Source: Betaproteobacteria bacterium RIFCSPLOWO2_02_FULL_63_19
GTDB lineage: Bacteria; Pseudomonadota; Gammaproteobacteria; Burkholderiales; SG8-39
Direction: 5' to 3'
DNA length: 40,315 nucleotides
Assembly (NCBI GenBank): GCA_001770415.1
Contig: MEQX01000096.1
Coordinates: 1 to 40,315, forward strand
The notes below the pieces were generated by a model. That model was not told the origin of the DNA. It made no database searches and saw only the letters and a list, made by a program, of their open reading frames with translations. A program made the position numbers and the translations under genes. Of this stretch, positions 28,378 to 37,181 are shown one piece after another (positions within the stretch are counted from its first letter, which is position 1; each line of letters starts with the position of its first letter).

Positions 28378-28602
28378 CTATTTCGTGAGCAGTGAAACCA
28401 CGTCCTCGAAGCTCATGCTGCCGCTCTTTTGACGCGCGGCAATAAGCATGCACTCCGTGACCTCGCAGTGCTGGTACATCTGGCGCAGCTTCCTTTGCGC
28501 GTCGGCCTCATCGCGACCATGAATCACGAGGTTTTCGACGACCAGCCCGTGACGCGTGCGGATGCGGAAGCGATACTTCATGGTCTGCGACGCTGGGTAC
28601 AT
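28378..28602 (-). CDS. Small conserved-looking protein of unknown function
   Basis: A 74-residue soluble protein (67 if the second ATG at 28581 is used). It has a beta-alpha-beta pattern: KYRFRIRTRHGLVVENLVIH, then GRDEADAQRKLRQMYQHCEV, then a short strand with TECMLIAARQK and a C-terminal helix SFEDVVSLLTK. I do not know its function. The frame is supported by a strong extended promoter directly upstream and by GAGAGG four bases before ATG 28602. It converges with the ParA-like gene and follows the rpsT unit, from which a hairpin separates it. Confidence 0.72.
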   Translation of the reverse strand: MYPASQTMKYRFRIRTRHGLVVENLVIHGRDEADAQRKLRQMYQHCEVTECMLIAARQKSGSMSFEDVVSLLTK

Positions 28603-28631
28603 AACCCCTCTCGGCCAGGCACTTGACGGGT

Positions 28632-28660
28632 TTTATAGCATGACGTTGTCGTAAGCGCAA
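28632..28660 (-). promoter_or_regulatory. Extended -10 promoter for the 74-residue protein
   Basis: On the minus strand TTGCGC (28660-28655) and TATAAA (28637-28632) are 17 bases apart, and the -10 is preceded by TGC, an extended -10 motif. Transcription would start near 28625, giving a short leader of about 23 bases. Confidence 0.62.
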
Positions 28661-28751
28661 CCTAACTGACTGGTTCAGCGTGATTTTTTAACATTTGGCC
28701 GCACCATCGAATCCAATGGGCCACGGGAAATCTGCGCAGTCGGACATGAAT

Positions 28752-28771
28752 AGGGCTGCCGAAGCAGCCCT
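28752..28771 (-). terminator. rpsT terminator hairpin
   Basis: An 8-bp perfect stem AGGGCTGC/GCAGCCCT with a tetraloop that reads TTCG on the minus strand lies 37 bases past the rpsT stop. UUCG-capped GC stems are typical of terminators, although the following bases (ATTCATG) are only mildly T-rich. Confidence 0.65.
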
Positions 28772-28807
28772 TGAAGCTTATGCGCCGGGAAGGTGGATCT
28801 GCAGTCG

Positions 28808-29071
28808 TCAGGCGAGCGCCTTGATCTGCGCGTTCAGGCGGCTCTTGTGCCGTGCCGCTTTGTTTTTATGGATAATTTTCTTGTCGGTGATGCGGTCGAG
28901 AACACTGGCGGACTGTCGATAGACTTGCGCCGCCTTGGTCTTGTCCCCGGCCGCGATCGCTTTCTTCACGCGACTGATCGCGGTGCGCAGTTCCGAGCGC
29001 AGACTCGTATTGCTGAGGCGCCGCTTTTCCGATTGACGGGCCGCCTTGCGCGCCCCTTTGGTATTGGCCAT
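28808..29071 (-). CDS. rpsT: 30S ribosomal protein S20
   Basis: An 87-residue basic protein binding 16S rRNA in the small subunit. It starts [20 protein letters not shown] and continues with [19 protein letters not shown] and the C-terminal helix [20 protein letters not shown], which are family-defining. Length is the usual 87. The start at 29071 is preceded by GAAGGGCAT, a fair Shine-Dalgarno; an upstream frame extension is not homologous. It is a monocistronic unit with a clear promoter and a terminator hairpin, divergent from murJ, a common betaproteobacterial arrangement. Confidence 0.98.
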   Translation of the reverse strand: MANTKGARKAARQSEKRRLSNTSLRSELRTAISRVKKAIAAGDKTKAAQVYRQSASVLDRITDKKIIHKNKAARHKSRLNAQIKALA

Positions 29072-29111
29072 ATGCCCTTCTGTTCGCTTGGGAAGATGCG
29101 AAAAGTGCGCA

Positions 29112-29140
29112 AGTATAAAGGGTCGGAGAGCGTCCGGCAA
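29112..29140 (-). promoter_or_regulatory. rpsT promoter
   Basis: On the minus strand TTGCCG (29140-29135) and TATACT (29117-29112) are separated by exactly 17 bases, with 4/6 and 5/6 consensus matches. The leader to the rpsT ATG would be about 35 bases. Confidence 0.62.
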
Positions 29141-29184
29141 CCGCGGCGCGCGGCGCGCCCCCTAATCCCGTGTGAGGCGCACCG

Positions 29185-29190
29185 TATAAT
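29185..29190 (+). promoter_or_regulatory. murJ promoter -10 element
   Basis: A perfect TATAAT in the context ACCGTATAATCGG ends only 8 bases before the murJ ATG at 29199. Normal -10 to start-site spacing would put the first transcribed base at about 29197, so the mRNA would be nearly leaderless. No Shine-Dalgarno precedes the ATG. No clear -35 hexamer is seen. Confidence 0.5.
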
Positions 29191-29198
29191 CGGTTTCC

Positions 29199-30734
29199 AT
29201 GAACTTGTTGCGGGCGCTCGCCACGATCAGCAGCATGACGCTGGTCTCGCGCATCCTCGGCTTCGTGCGCGACGCCGTTATCGCGCGAATGTTCGGGGCC
29301 GGGATCTACACCGACGCGTTTTTCGTCGCGTTCCGGATCCCCAACTTGCTGCGCCGGCTGTTCGCCGAAGGGGCGTTCTCGCAGGCCTTCGTTCCGATAC
29401 TGGCCGAATACAGGGCGCGCGAAGGTGAGGCTCAGACCAAGCGGCTCGTGGATCGAACGGCAAGCGCGCTGTCTCTGGCGCTGGTCACGGTGACAGTGCT
29501 TGGTGTCGCTGCCGCGCCGGCAATCGTCTACGTCAGCGCGCCCGGTTTTGCGGCCGTTCCGGCGAAGTTCGACGTCACCGTGTCGATGTTGCGGGTAACT
29601 TTCCCCTACATCGTTTTCATTTCGCTGGTTGCGCTGGCCGGCGGGATCCTCAACACCTGGAGCCGGTTCGTCATCCCGGCGTTCACGCCCACGGCCCTCA
29701 ACCTGAGCCTGATCGTGTGCGCGCTGTACGTAGCACCGTACATCAACCCGCCAGTGATGGCCCTCGCACTGGGCGTCCTGCTCGGAGGCGTGCTGCAACT
29801 CGCCCTTCAGGTGCCTTCGCTGGCGGCCGTCGGCATGCTGCCCCGGCCAAGCCTGGTTTTGAATGACCCGGGCGTGCGGCGCATCGTCGTGCTAATGGCG
29901 CCGGCCGTGGCGGGAGTATCGGTGGGACAGATCAGCCTGCTCATCAACACCATCTTCGCCTCCTTCCTCGAATCGGGGAGCGTGTCCTGGCTGTATTACG
30001 CGGACCGGCTGATGGAGTTTCCCACCGGAATGCTCGGTGTGGCGTTGGGTACCATATTGCTGCCAAGCTTGGCCAAGTATCATTCGGAGGCGGCGACGGA
30101 CCAGTATTCGCGCCTGCTCGACTGGGGGCTGAGGCTGACGCTCATGCTGGCGCTACCCGCGGCAGCGGCGCTCGCGGTATTGGGTGTGCCGCTGGTCGCA
30201 ACGTTATTCCATTACGGCGAGTTCGCGGCGCGCGACGTGTGGATGACGCGCCAAGCGCTCGCCGCGTACAGCGTTGGGCTGCTCGGCCTGATCCTGGTCA
30301 AGGTGCTGGCGCCGGGGTTTTATGCGCGGCAGAATATCCGGACACCGGTCAAAATCGCTGTCGTTACCCTGTTCGCAACCCAGGCCATGAATGCCGCACT
30401 GATCGTGCCGCTGAGACACTCGGGCCTCGCGCTGGCCATAGGACTCGGAGCCTGCCTGAACGCTTTCCTGCTGTATCGCAAGCTGAGGCAGCGTGACATT
30501 TATCTGCCCCAGCCGGGGTGGCTGGCGTTTCTGCTGAGAATCTTTCTCGCGGTCGCGGCAATGAGCGCCGGGATCTGGTTCGCGATGGGCCCGGAGACGT
30601 GGTGGCTCGCGGCCTCCGGCGCCCGGCGTGTGATTGCGCTTGCGGCGATAGTCGCCGGGGGCGGCGCGGTGTATTTCGCATGCCTTTGGGCGCTCGGATT
30701 TCGCGTGCGGGACTTCGTCAAGAGGTCGGCATGA
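29199..30734 (+). CDS. murJ: Lipid II flippase MurJ
   Basis: A 511-residue integral membrane protein of the MOP exporter superfamily that flips lipid II across the inner membrane for peptidoglycan synthesis. The N terminus MNLLRALATISSMTLVSRIL, then GFVRDAVIARMFGAG and FRIPNLLRRLFAEGAFSQAF, with the conserved arginines lining the cavity, is diagnostic. About 14 hydrophobic segments are distributed over the length. SWLYYADRLMEFPTGMLGVA is another conserved stretch. The stop overlaps the start of the next gene by ATGA, so the two are coupled. Divergent from rpsT. Confidence 0.97.
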   Translation: MNLLRALATISSMTLVSRILGFVRDAVIARMFGAGIYTDAFFVAFRIPNLLRRLFAEGAFSQAFVPILAEYRAREGEAQTKRLVDRTASALSLALVTVTVLGVAAAPAIVYVSAPGFAAVPAKFDVTVSMLRVTFPYIVFISLVALAGGILNTWSRFVIPAFTPTALNLSLIVCALYVAPYINPPVMALALGVLLGGVLQLALQVPSLAAVGMLPRPSLVLNDPGVRRIVVLMAPAVAGVSVGQISLLINTIFASFLESGSVSWLYYADRLMEFPTGMLGVALGTILLPSLAKYHSEAATDQYSRLLDWGLRLTLMLALPAAAALAVLGVPLVATLFHYGEFAARDVWMTRQALAAYSVGLLGLILVKVLAPGFYARQNIRTPVKIAVVTLFATQAMNAALIVPLRHSGLALAIGLGACLNAFLLYRKLRQRDIYLPQPGWLAFLLRIFLAVAAMSAGIWFAMGPETWWLAASGARRVIALAAIVAGGGAVYFACLWALGFRVRDFVKRSA

Positions 30735-31564
30735 AACCGAGCCTGGAACGCTTCGCCGACCTGGTCTCAGCGGACGAATTCGATCTCGCCGAGGCCAGCC
30801 TCATGGTGGCGCAGGACATCTATCCGGACATCAACGTTCGCGCATACCTTGGACGGCTCGACGACATGGCCGCGGAGATCAGGCGCAGGATTGCGGTCGA
30901 CGCATTTTCCGAGCAGAAGGTGCAGGCGCTCAATTATTATCTTTTCAGCGAGCGGGGGTTTAGCGGCAATATCGAGCATTACTATGATCCGCGAAACAGC
31001 TACCTCAACGAGGTGATCGAGCGGCGAACCGGAATACCGATCACGCTGTCGATCCTGTACATCGAACTCGGCAGGCGGCTGGGGCTGAATCTCCACGGCA
31101 TTTCGTTTCCGGGGCATTTCCTGGTCAAGCTGACGATGAAACGGGGGCAACTGGTGCTCGACCCGTTCCTTGGAGGCGAGGCGCAGTCCGAATCGGACCT
31201 GCGGCAGCGTTTGGCGAAAGTACTGCCTGCCGCGACGGCGCGCAACGCATCGCTCGACCACTACCTTAGGCCCGCGACGCCGCGCCAGATACTGGCGCGC
31301 GTTCTGCGCAACCTGAAGAATATCTACATGCGGGGTGCGCGGTTCGAGAACGCGCTGGCGATCATGCACCGCATGCTGCTGGTGGTACCCGAGTCGGCCG
31401 CGGAATTGCGCGACCGCGGCATGCTGTACCGGCAGCTCGATTGCTTTCGCCCGGCGCTGACGGACCTGCGCGATTACCTGCGTCGCCGGCCGGATGCGCC
31501 GGACGCATCCGATGTTCACACCTGCATCGTCGAACTGCAGCAGGCATGTGCGAAATTGAACTAA
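30731..31564 (+). CDS. SirB1/transglutaminase-like protein with TPR tail
   Basis: A 277-residue soluble protein. The N-terminal part (about 20-170) is the SirB1 transglutaminase-like domain, with NYYLFSERGFSGNIEHYYDP, SYLNEVIERRTGIPITLSIL and LHGISFPGHFLVKL, the histidine block typical of the family. A C-terminal helical region (about 200-275: VLRNLKNIYMRGARFENALA and RPALTDLRDYLRRRPDAPDA) looks like TPR repeats. Members are often next to prmC or ispE; the molecular activity is not established. Its ATG overlaps the murJ stop (ATGA), suggesting coupling. The next gene starts 16 bases downstream. Confidence 0.88.
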   Translation: MKPSLERFADLVSADEFDLAEASLMVAQDIYPDINVRAYLGRLDDMAAEIRRRIAVDAFSEQKVQALNYYLFSERGFSGNIEHYYDPRNSYLNEVIERRTGIPITLSILYIELGRRLGLNLHGISFPGHFLVKLTMKRGQLVLDPFLGGEAQSESDLRQRLAKVLPAATARNASLDHYLRPATPRQILARVLRNLKNIYMRGARFENALAIMHRMLLVVPESAAELRDRGMLYRQLDCFRPALTDLRDYLRRRPDAPDASDVHTCIVELQQACAKLN

Positions 31565-31580
31565 TGTGCAAGGAGAGACC

Positions 31581-32210
31581 ATGAAACTCACCAGCAGCAA
31601 TTTCCAGGACAAAGGCCGCATACCCGGTACGCTCGCGTTTGCCGTCGCGGATCCCGCGCAGCATGTCAGGCTGTCCTCGAACCGCAATCCGCATCTTCAA
31701 TGGACCGATGTGCCCAAAGGGACGCAGTCCTTTGCAGTCATCTGCCACGATCCGGATGTGCCGACCAAACCCGACGACGTGAACAAGGAGGGGCGCGTGG
31801 TCCCGAAGTCGTTGCCGCGCGCAGATTTTTTCCACTGGGCGCTGGTCGATCTGCCGGCGTCGGTCACGGAAATCCGCGAGGGCGAGTTCGCCGATGGCGT
31901 GACTCCGCGCGGCAAGAGCGGGCCCGACGCGGCAAAGGGCGCGCGCCAGGGGATCAACGACTACACGGCATGGTTCGCCGGCGACAAGGACATGAGCGGA
32001 AACTACTTTGGCTATGACGGCCCGTGCCCGCCGTGGAACGACGAGATCCTGCATCACTACGTGTTTACCGTCTACGCCCTCGATGTGGCCAAGCTCGCAC
32101 TTTCGGGCGATTTCGCCTGCCGCGATGCGCTCAAGGCGATGGAGGGGCATATTCTCGATCGGGCATCGATTACCGGCACGTACACGCTCAATCCGGACTC
32201 GGCAGGCTGA
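31581..32210 (+). CDS. YbhB/YbcL-type PEBP family protein
   Basis: A 209-residue protein of the phosphatidylethanolamine-binding (Raf kinase inhibitor-like) family. Signatures: SSNRNPHLQWTDVPKGTQSF, the ligand-pocket region CHDPDVPTKPDD, FFHWALVDLPASVTEIREGE, and YFGYDGPCPPWNDEILHHYV, which matches the conserved GPCPP..HHYxF block. It is longer than YbhB (about 160 residues) because of an insertion between the pocket motifs. No signal peptide, so cytoplasmic. AAGGAG lies five bases before the ATG. Function in bacteria is unclear. It probably ends the murJ transcription unit. Confidence 0.93.
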   Translation: MKLTSSNFQDKGRIPGTLAFAVADPAQHVRLSSNRNPHLQWTDVPKGTQSFAVICHDPDVPTKPDDVNKEGRVVPKSLPRADFFHWALVDLPASVTEIREGEFADGVTPRGKSGPDAAKGARQGINDYTAWFAGDKDMSGNYFGYDGPCPPWNDEILHHYVFTVYALDVAKLALSGDFACRDALKAMEGHILDRASITGTYTLNPDSAG

Positions 32211-32398
32211 GTCCGCCGCATTCGCCTGCCAGGCGGCGCGGTTAGACCGGACCGCGGGTCGCCGCGGCCCGATGGCCCGGTGCCAATTCACGCTGCGGTG
32301 CGGCGGGCCACGCCGCAGATGACGCCGAAGTCACTTGAGATATCGCTCGTGGCGGGTCGAGAGCCGCCGCCGGCGTGCCCCTTGAGAGGACAAGCCGC

Positions 32399-32404
32399 TA
32401 TAAT
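32399..32404 (+). promoter_or_regulatory. ribF promoter -10 element
   Basis: A perfect TATAAT within GCCGCTATAATTCAACC lies 32 bases before the ribF start, in a GC-rich intergenic stretch. TTGAGA at 32382 is too close to serve as a normal -35. Confidence 0.5.
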
Positions 32405-32436
32405 TCAACCCTTTGCGTCCTGGCTGTCTCTGTCCG

Positions 32437-33381
32437 ATGCTGGTCACCCGTGGTGCGTGCGCTGCAACATTGCCGCCGGTCGCATTGACCATTGGCAATT
32501 TCGACGGCGTTCACAAAGGCCATCAAGCGATACTGGACCGCCTGCGCCGCGCCGCGGACGCGCGCTCGCTGGTTGCGTGCGTGCTCACATTCGAGCCGCA
32601 CCCGCGGGAGTTTTTTTCGCCTCAGTCGGCGCCAACGCGGCTGACATCGCTGCGCGAAAAGCTCGAACTTCTGGGTGAGAAGGGCATCGCACGCATACAC
32701 GTGCAGCGGTTCACGCGCAATTTCGCGTCCATAGCTGCAGAGGCATTCGTCGAGCAGGTGATTTGCCGCACGCTTAATGCGCGCTGGATTCTGATCGGCG
32801 ATGATTTCCGTTTCGGCAACGGGCGGGCCGGTGACGTGCACCTGCTGCGCGCGCTGGGCGCGCGCCACGACTTCGAGGTCGAAACCGTGCAGACGGTCGA
32901 GCAGGCCGGCAAGCGCGTCTCGAGTTCGTCGGTCCGCGAGGCGCTGAGTCTGGGCGAAATCGCGCGAGCGCAGGCGCTGCTAGGCAGGCCGTACAGCATC
33001 AGTGGTCGCGTCGTGCAGGGAAACCGCGTCGGCCGGGCACTGGGATACGCCACGGCGAATATACAACTGCAGCACAATCGACCGCCGTTGATGGGGATCT
33101 ACGCGGTTCGCGTGCATGGACTGCGGGCCGAGGACGGAAGGCCGCGGCCGGCGCATGACGGCGTGGCGAGCCTGGGCGTGCGCCCGACCATCGATTCGGC
33201 GGGACAGGCGGTGCTTGAAGTGCATTTGTTCGACTTTGCCGGCGAACTTTACCGCAGTCACCTCAGGGTCGATTTTCTGCACAAGATCCGCGACGAGCAG
33301 AAATTCCCCGACCTCGAGAGTCTGCGCACGCAGATCGCGCGTGATTGCGAAGCGGCGCGGGCTTACCTGAAGGATCATTGA
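32437..33381 (+). CDS. ribF: Bifunctional riboflavin kinase/FAD synthetase
   Basis: A 314-residue enzyme that phosphorylates riboflavin to FMN and adenylates it to FAD. The N-terminal nucleotidyltransferase domain carries [19 protein letters not shown], the HxGH-like motif, plus [34 protein letters not shown] and the SSSSVREAL motif. The C-terminal riboflavin kinase domain begins near residue 180 with [20 protein letters not shown] (usually GFPTANI) and GVRPTID (usually GVNPTF), so two kinase motifs vary slightly. ATG 32437 is chosen because homologues start a few residues before VTRG. It starts the ribF-ileS-lspA block. Confidence 0.96.
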   Translation: MLVTRGACAATLPPVALTIGNFDGVHKGHQAILDRLRRAADARSLVACVLTFEPHPREFFSPQSAPTRLTSLREKLELLGEKGIARIHVQRFTRNFASIAAEAFVEQVICRTLNARWILIGDDFRFGNGRAGDVHLLRALGARHDFEVETVQTVEQAGKRVSSSSVREALSLGEIARAQALLGRPYSISGRVVQGNRVGRALGYATANIQLQHNRPPLMGIYAVRVHGLRAEDGRPRPAHDGVASLGVRPTIDSAGQAVLEVHLFDFAGELYRSHLRVDFLHKIRDEQKFPDLESLRTQIARDCEAARAYLKDH

Positions 33382-33500
33382 ACCGGAACGCGTGGTGGCA
33401 AAAGTCGGCAAGGGATGGCCGAACTACGTTGGAAGCAGGGCGGCATCCGAATGCCGCCGAGGCCCTGGTGGCGACGCGAGACATTGGGTGGAACAAGGAA

Positions 33501-36320
33501 ATGGCTGAAGAAAAATCGGGCAGCAAGAACGAATACCGGACGACGCTCAATCTGCCCGGCACGCCGTTCGCGATGCGCGGCGACCTGGCCAAGCGCGAGC
33601 CGGACTGGGTCAAATCCTGGCAGGACCGCCGGCTCTATCAGAAGATCCGCGAGGCTTCCAAGGGCCGGCGCAAATTCGTCCTGCACGACGGCCCGCCCTA
33701 CGCCAACGGCGACATTCACATCGGCCACGCGGTCAACAAGGTGCTCAAGGACATCATCACCAAGTGCCGCAATCTCGCGGGTTTCGACGCACAGTACCTG
33801 CCGGGTTGGGATTGCCACGGCATGCCGATCGAGATCCAGATCGAAAAACAGCACGGCAAGCACATCGCTGCGGATCGCGTCCAGGCCCTGTGCCGCGCAT
33901 ATGCAGCCGAGCAGATCGAAAGCCAGAAACGGGACTTCATCCGCCTTGGGGTGCTGGGCGACTGGGACAGTCCATATAAGACGATGGCGTTCAAGACCGA
34001 AGCCGACGAGATCCGGGTGCTCGGCAAGATCATGCAGCAGGGATTTCTGTACCGCGGCCTGAAACCGGTCAACTGGTGCTTCGACTGCGGCTCGGCGCTG
34101 GCGGAAGCCGAAGTCGAATACGCGGACCGGACCGATTTCGCCGTGGACGTCGGATTCGCGTTTGCCGAGTCGGACAAGATCGCGAAGGCGTTCGGCTTCG
34201 AGACGCTGCCCGAAGGACCGGGCCACATCGTCATCTGGACTACCACGCCTTGGACCATTCCGGCCAACCAGGCGCTCAACGTGCATCCCGAATTCGCCTA
34301 CAGCCTGGTGCAGACCGAGCGTGGCATGCTGATCCTCGCCACCGGCCTGCTGGAGGCTTGCCTGAACCGCTACGGATTGCAGAAACACTCGGTGATCGGC
34401 GAATGCAAGGGCTACAAGCTTGCCTACATCAAGTTCCAGCATCCGTTCTACGACCGCAGCGCCCCTGTTTACGCGGGCGAGTATGTGACGCTGGAGACTG
34501 GAACCGGTATCGTGCACAGTGCTCCCGCGTACGGAATCGAGGACTTCATGTCCTGCCGCGCGCATGGCATGCCCTACGAGAAGATCCTGATGCCGGTTCT
34601 AGGCGACGGCCGCTTCGAGGACGCGCTGCCGTTCTTCGGCGGCATGAACATCTGGAAGGCCAACCCGAAGATCGTCGAAAAGATCAGCGAGGTCGGGGCG
34701 CTGCTGCACGTCGAGAACTACGCGCACAGTTACATGCACTGCTGGCGCCACAAGACGCCGATCATCTACCGCGCGACCACGCAGTGGTTCATCGGCATGG
34801 ACGAGGTGCCCGCGCGCAAGGGCCGGCGGACGCTGCGCGACATCGCATTGGCTGCGGTCGACGCGACGCGCTTCTATCCGGCGTGGGGCCAGGCGCGCCT
34901 GCATGGCATGATCGCGAACCGGCCCGACTGGTGCGTGTCGCGCCAGCGCAACTGGGGCGTGCCGATCCCGTTCTTCCTGCATCGAAAGACCGGTGAGCCG
35001 CATCCGCGCACGCCGGAATTGATCGAGCAGGTGGCCAAACGCGTCGAGCAGGAAGGGATAGAGGCCTGGCAGCGGCTCAGGGCCGAAGACTTGCTCGGTC
35101 CCGAAGCGCCCGATTACGAGAAGTCAACCGATACGCTGGACGTCTGGTTTGACTCCGGCTCGACGCACGACACGGTGCTGAGGAAGCGCGGGGAACTCAA
35201 ATTTCCGGCGGACCTGTACCTGGAGGGCTCGGATCAGCACCGCGGCTGGTTCCATTCCTCGCTGCTGGTGTCGTGCGCGATCAACGGTCGCGCGCCCTAC
35301 GACGGACTGCTCACGCACGGGTTCGTCGTGGACGGGCAGGGCTACAAGATGAGCAAGTCCAAGGGCAACGTGATCGCGCCGCAGCAGGTAGCCGGCACGC
35401 TCGGCGCGGAAATCCTGCGGCTGTGGGTCGCGGCGACGGATTACTCGGGGGAACTGTCGATCTCCAACGAGATTCTCAAGCGCGTCGTGGAGAGCTACCG
35501 CCGGCTGCGCAACACGCTGCGCTTCCTGCTCGCCAACACCTCCGACTTCGATCCGCTCGAGCATGCGCTGCCGGTCGCCGGATGGATCGAGATCGACCGT
35601 TATGCGCTGGCGCTGACCGCGCGGCTTCAGGCAGCCGTCGTCGCCGAGTACGAACGCTTCGAGTTTCACATCATCGCGGCGCGGCTGCAGACTTTCTGCT
35701 CCGAAGATCTCGGCGCGTTCTATCTCGACATACTGAAGGACCGCTTGTATACCTGCGGCGCCGATTCGCGGCCGCGGCGCTCGGCGCAGAACGCGATTCA
35801 TCACATCACCCAGGCGCTGCTGCGGCTGATGGCGCCGATCCTGTCGTTTACCGCCGAAGAGGCATGGGCCATTGCCGGAGGCGGGAGTGAAAGCGTGTTC
35901 CTGCATACCTGGTACGAGTTCCCGGAGGTTCCCGACGCGGCTGCGCTGCTGCGACGCTGGGACCTGATCCGGCAGGTCAGAGCCGAGGTGCAGAAGGAAC
36001 TGGAAGCGCTGCGCGAAGCCGGGAAGATCGGCTCTTCGCTGCAGGCCGAGGTGGAAATCCGCGCCGCAGCGCAGAAATACGAAGCGCTCGCGGGCCTGGA
36101 GGCAGATCTGCGGTTCGCGCTGATCACGTCGCAGGCCGTCGTCAGGGAGGCCGCCTCGCAGGCCGAAGAGAAGGTCCTCGCGGTGAGCAGCCGGCACGCG
36201 AAATGCGATCGCTGCTGGCACTACCGCGCCGACGTCGGGGTGAACCCGCAACACCCGACGCTGTGCGCTCGATGCGACGACAATCTGCACGGCCGCGGCG
36301 AGGAGCGTCGCTTTGCGTGA
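33501..36320 (+). CDS. ileS: Isoleucyl-tRNA synthetase
   Basis: A 939-residue class I synthetase charging tRNA-Ile, the same length as E. coli IleS (938). The HIGH motif is [19 protein letters not shown]. The editing (CP1) domain has [20 protein letters not shown] and [29 protein letters not shown] and the KMSKS loop [12 protein letters not shown] complete the active site. A C-terminal zinc finger is CDRCWHY with LCARCDD. ATG 33501 is preferred by homology ([19 protein letters not shown] follows); AAGGAA is directly adjacent, so the ribosome binding site is poorly spaced. The frame is open back to 33345 with no homology. lspA follows after 42 bases. Confidence 0.98.
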   Translation: MAEEKSGSKNEYRTTLNLPGTPFAMRGDLAKREPDWVKSWQDRRLYQKIREASKGRRKFVLHDGPPYANGDIHIGHAVNKVLKDIITKCRNLAGFDAQYLPGWDCHGMPIEIQIEKQHGKHIAADRVQALCRAYAAEQIESQKRDFIRLGVLGDWDSPYKTMAFKTEADEIRVLGKIMQQGFLYRGLKPVNWCFDCGSALAEAEVEYADRTDFAVDVGFAFAESDKIAKAFGFETLPEGPGHIVIWTTTPWTIPANQALNVHPEFAYSLVQTERGMLILATGLLEACLNRYGLQKHSVIGECKGYKLAYIKFQHPFYDRSAPVYAGEYVTLETGTGIVHSAPAYGIEDFMSCRAHGMPYEKILMPVLGDGRFEDALPFFGGMNIWKANPKIVEKISEVGALLHVENYAHSYMHCWRHKTPIIYRATTQWFIGMDEVPARKGRRTLRDIALAAVDATRFYPAWGQARLHGMIANRPDWCVSRQRNWGVPIPFFLHRKTGEPHPRTPELIEQVAKRVEQEGIEAWQRLRAEDLLGPEAPDYEKSTDTLDVWFDSGSTHDTVLRKRGELKFPADLYLEGSDQHRGWFHSSLLVSCAINGRAPYDGLLTHGFVVDGQGYKMSKSKGNVIAPQQVAGTLGAEILRLWVAATDYSGELSISNEILKRVVESYRRLRNTLRFLLANTSDFDPLEHALPVAGWIEIDRYALALTARLQAAVVAEYERFEFHIIAARLQTFCSEDLGAFYLDILKDRLYTCGADSRPRRSAQNAIHHITQALLRLMAPILSFTAEEAWAIAGGGSESVFLHTWYEFPEVPDAAALLRRWDLIRQVRAEVQKELEALREAGKIGSSLQAEVEIRAAAQKYEALAGLEADLRFALITSQAVVREAASQAEEKVLAVSSRHAKCDRCWHYRADVGVNPQHPTLCARCDDNLHGRGEERRFA

Positions 36321-36362
36321 ACGCCACGAACGCCCGGTGCGGCCTCGCGTCCCGATGAGACC

Positions 36363-36854
36363 ATGAACGCGTCACGCGCACGCGCGGTCTTGATCGCGGT
36401 CGGCTTCGCGTTGGCACTCGCGCTCGCCGACCAGGGCACCAAGCACGTCATCGGCTCGGTGCTCGCGCCGGGGGAAGTCCGCAGCGTCACCGGTTTCTTC
36501 AATCTGGTGCTGGTGTTCAACCGCGGCGCCGCGTTCAATTTTCTCTCCCAGGCCTCGGGCTGGCAGCGCGAGTTCTTCATCGGGCTGGCGCTGATCGCGA
36601 CGGCCGTCATCATCGTCCTGCTGTGGCGGAACCCGCAGGCCCGGCTGTTCAGCGCCGGTCTGTCGCTGATCATGGGAGGCGCGATCGGGAACCTGTGGGA
36701 CCGGATCGCGCTCGGGCACGTGGTGGACTTTCTCGATTTTCACGCCTTCGGCTACCACTGGCCGGCATTCAACCTTGCCGACAGCGCCATCACCGTAGGC
36801 GCGGCGCTGCTCCTTCTGGACGCGTTTCGCGAGCGCAAGCCGCCGGCATCGTGA
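36363..36854 (+). CDS. lspA: Lipoprotein signal peptidase
   Basis: A 163-residue inner-membrane aspartyl peptidase (signal peptidase II) that cleaves the signal peptide of lipidated prolipoproteins. Four hydrophobic segments are visible. Family motifs are DQGTKHVI near residue 23, VFNRGAAFNFL, and the two catalytic aspartates in GNLWDRIALGHVVDFLDFH and FNLADSAITVG. The last residues are hydrophilic (DAFRERKPPAS). It follows ileS by 42 bases, the standard ribF-ileS-lspA order. A strong hairpin starts 77 bases after its stop. Confidence 0.97.
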   Translation: MNASRARAVLIAVGFALALALADQGTKHVIGSVLAPGEVRSVTGFFNLVLVFNRGAAFNFLSQASGWQREFFIGLALIATAVIIVLLWRNPQARLFSAGLSLIMGGAIGNLWDRIALGHVVDFLDFHAFGYHWPAFNLADSAITVGAALLLLDAFRERKPPAS

Positions 36855-36931
36855 GGGTGCTGCGCCGGCGTGCAGGTGCGGGGGTGAAGGAGTAGCGACA
36901 AGTGACCGTGTTGTTGCGCGCTGCGCGCGCG

Positions 36932-36984
36932 AACCCTGCTTTCGGCACGGATACAAACCATCCGTGCCGAAAGCAGGGTTTTTG
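36932..36984 (+). terminator. 21-bp perfect hairpin with T-run, probable ileS-lspA terminator
   Basis: The arms 36932-36952 and 36960-36980 are perfectly complementary over 21 bp around the 7-base loop ACAAACC. The left arm begins AACCCTGC and ends CGGCACGGAT. The descending arm runs into five T residues (36979-36983), as in an intrinsic terminator read on the plus strand. The stem is much longer than terminators need, and its apical ten base pairs are repeated in the next hairpin. Confidence 0.75.
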
Positions 36985-37037
36985 GAATAACGACGAATAT
37001 GCCGTGGCCTAAATTCGGGTCCAAGGTTTTCCCACAA

Positions 37038-37086
37038 GATCAGCGATGCGGCACGGATGGCGTGTATCCGTGCCGCATCGCTGATC
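37038..37086. repeat. Second 21-bp perfect hairpin sharing its apical half
   Basis: Arms 37038-37058 and 37066-37086 pair perfectly over 21 bp around the 7-base loop GGCGTGT. The left arm begins GATCAGCG and ends CGGCACGGAT. The apical 10 bp (CGGCACGGAT with ATCCGTGCCG) are identical to hairpin 36932-36980, while the basal 11 bp differ but remain fully paired. No T-run follows. Confidence 0.8.
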
Positions 37087-37087
37087 C

Positions 37088-37112
37088 GCGCGGACGGGTT
37101 TCTCGTCCGCGC
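37088..37112. repeat. Third hairpin, 9-bp stem with 7-base loop
   Basis: GCGCGGACG (37088-37096) and CGTCCGCGC (37104-37112) pair perfectly around GGTTTCT. It begins one base after the previous hairpin ends and has the same loop length as the other two, but its stem sequence is different. Confidence 0.7.
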
Positions 37113-37169
37113 AACATGGCGTTCGGGGATCACCCGCGGCCGCATTCGAATGTCAGCCGCATAGGCGTA

Positions 37170-37175
37170 TAGAAT
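37170..37175 (+). promoter_or_regulatory. ispH promoter -10 element
   Basis: TAGAAT (5/6 to the consensus) ends 6 bases before the ispH ATG at 37182. Normal spacing places transcription initiation at or within a base of the A of ATG, so the message may be leaderless. No Shine-Dalgarno is present. No good -35 hexamer was found. Confidence 0.4.
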
Positions 37176-37181
37176 GTATCC

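Larger units (their letters stand above)
36855..37181. other. lspA-ispH intergenic region with three tandem hairpins
   Basis: A 327-base gene-free region. It holds three perfect hairpins in a row (36932-36980, 37038-37086 and 37088-37112), each with a 7-base loop, a short spacer of about 57 bases between the first two, and the ispH -10 element near the end. No open frame looks coding. The individual hairpins are listed separately. Confidence 0.8.

Noticed and set aside
33345..33500. 52-residue upstream extension of ileS
   Set aside because: Homology begins after ATG 33501, the extension is compositionally unlike IleS N termini, and it overlaps the ribF 3' end.
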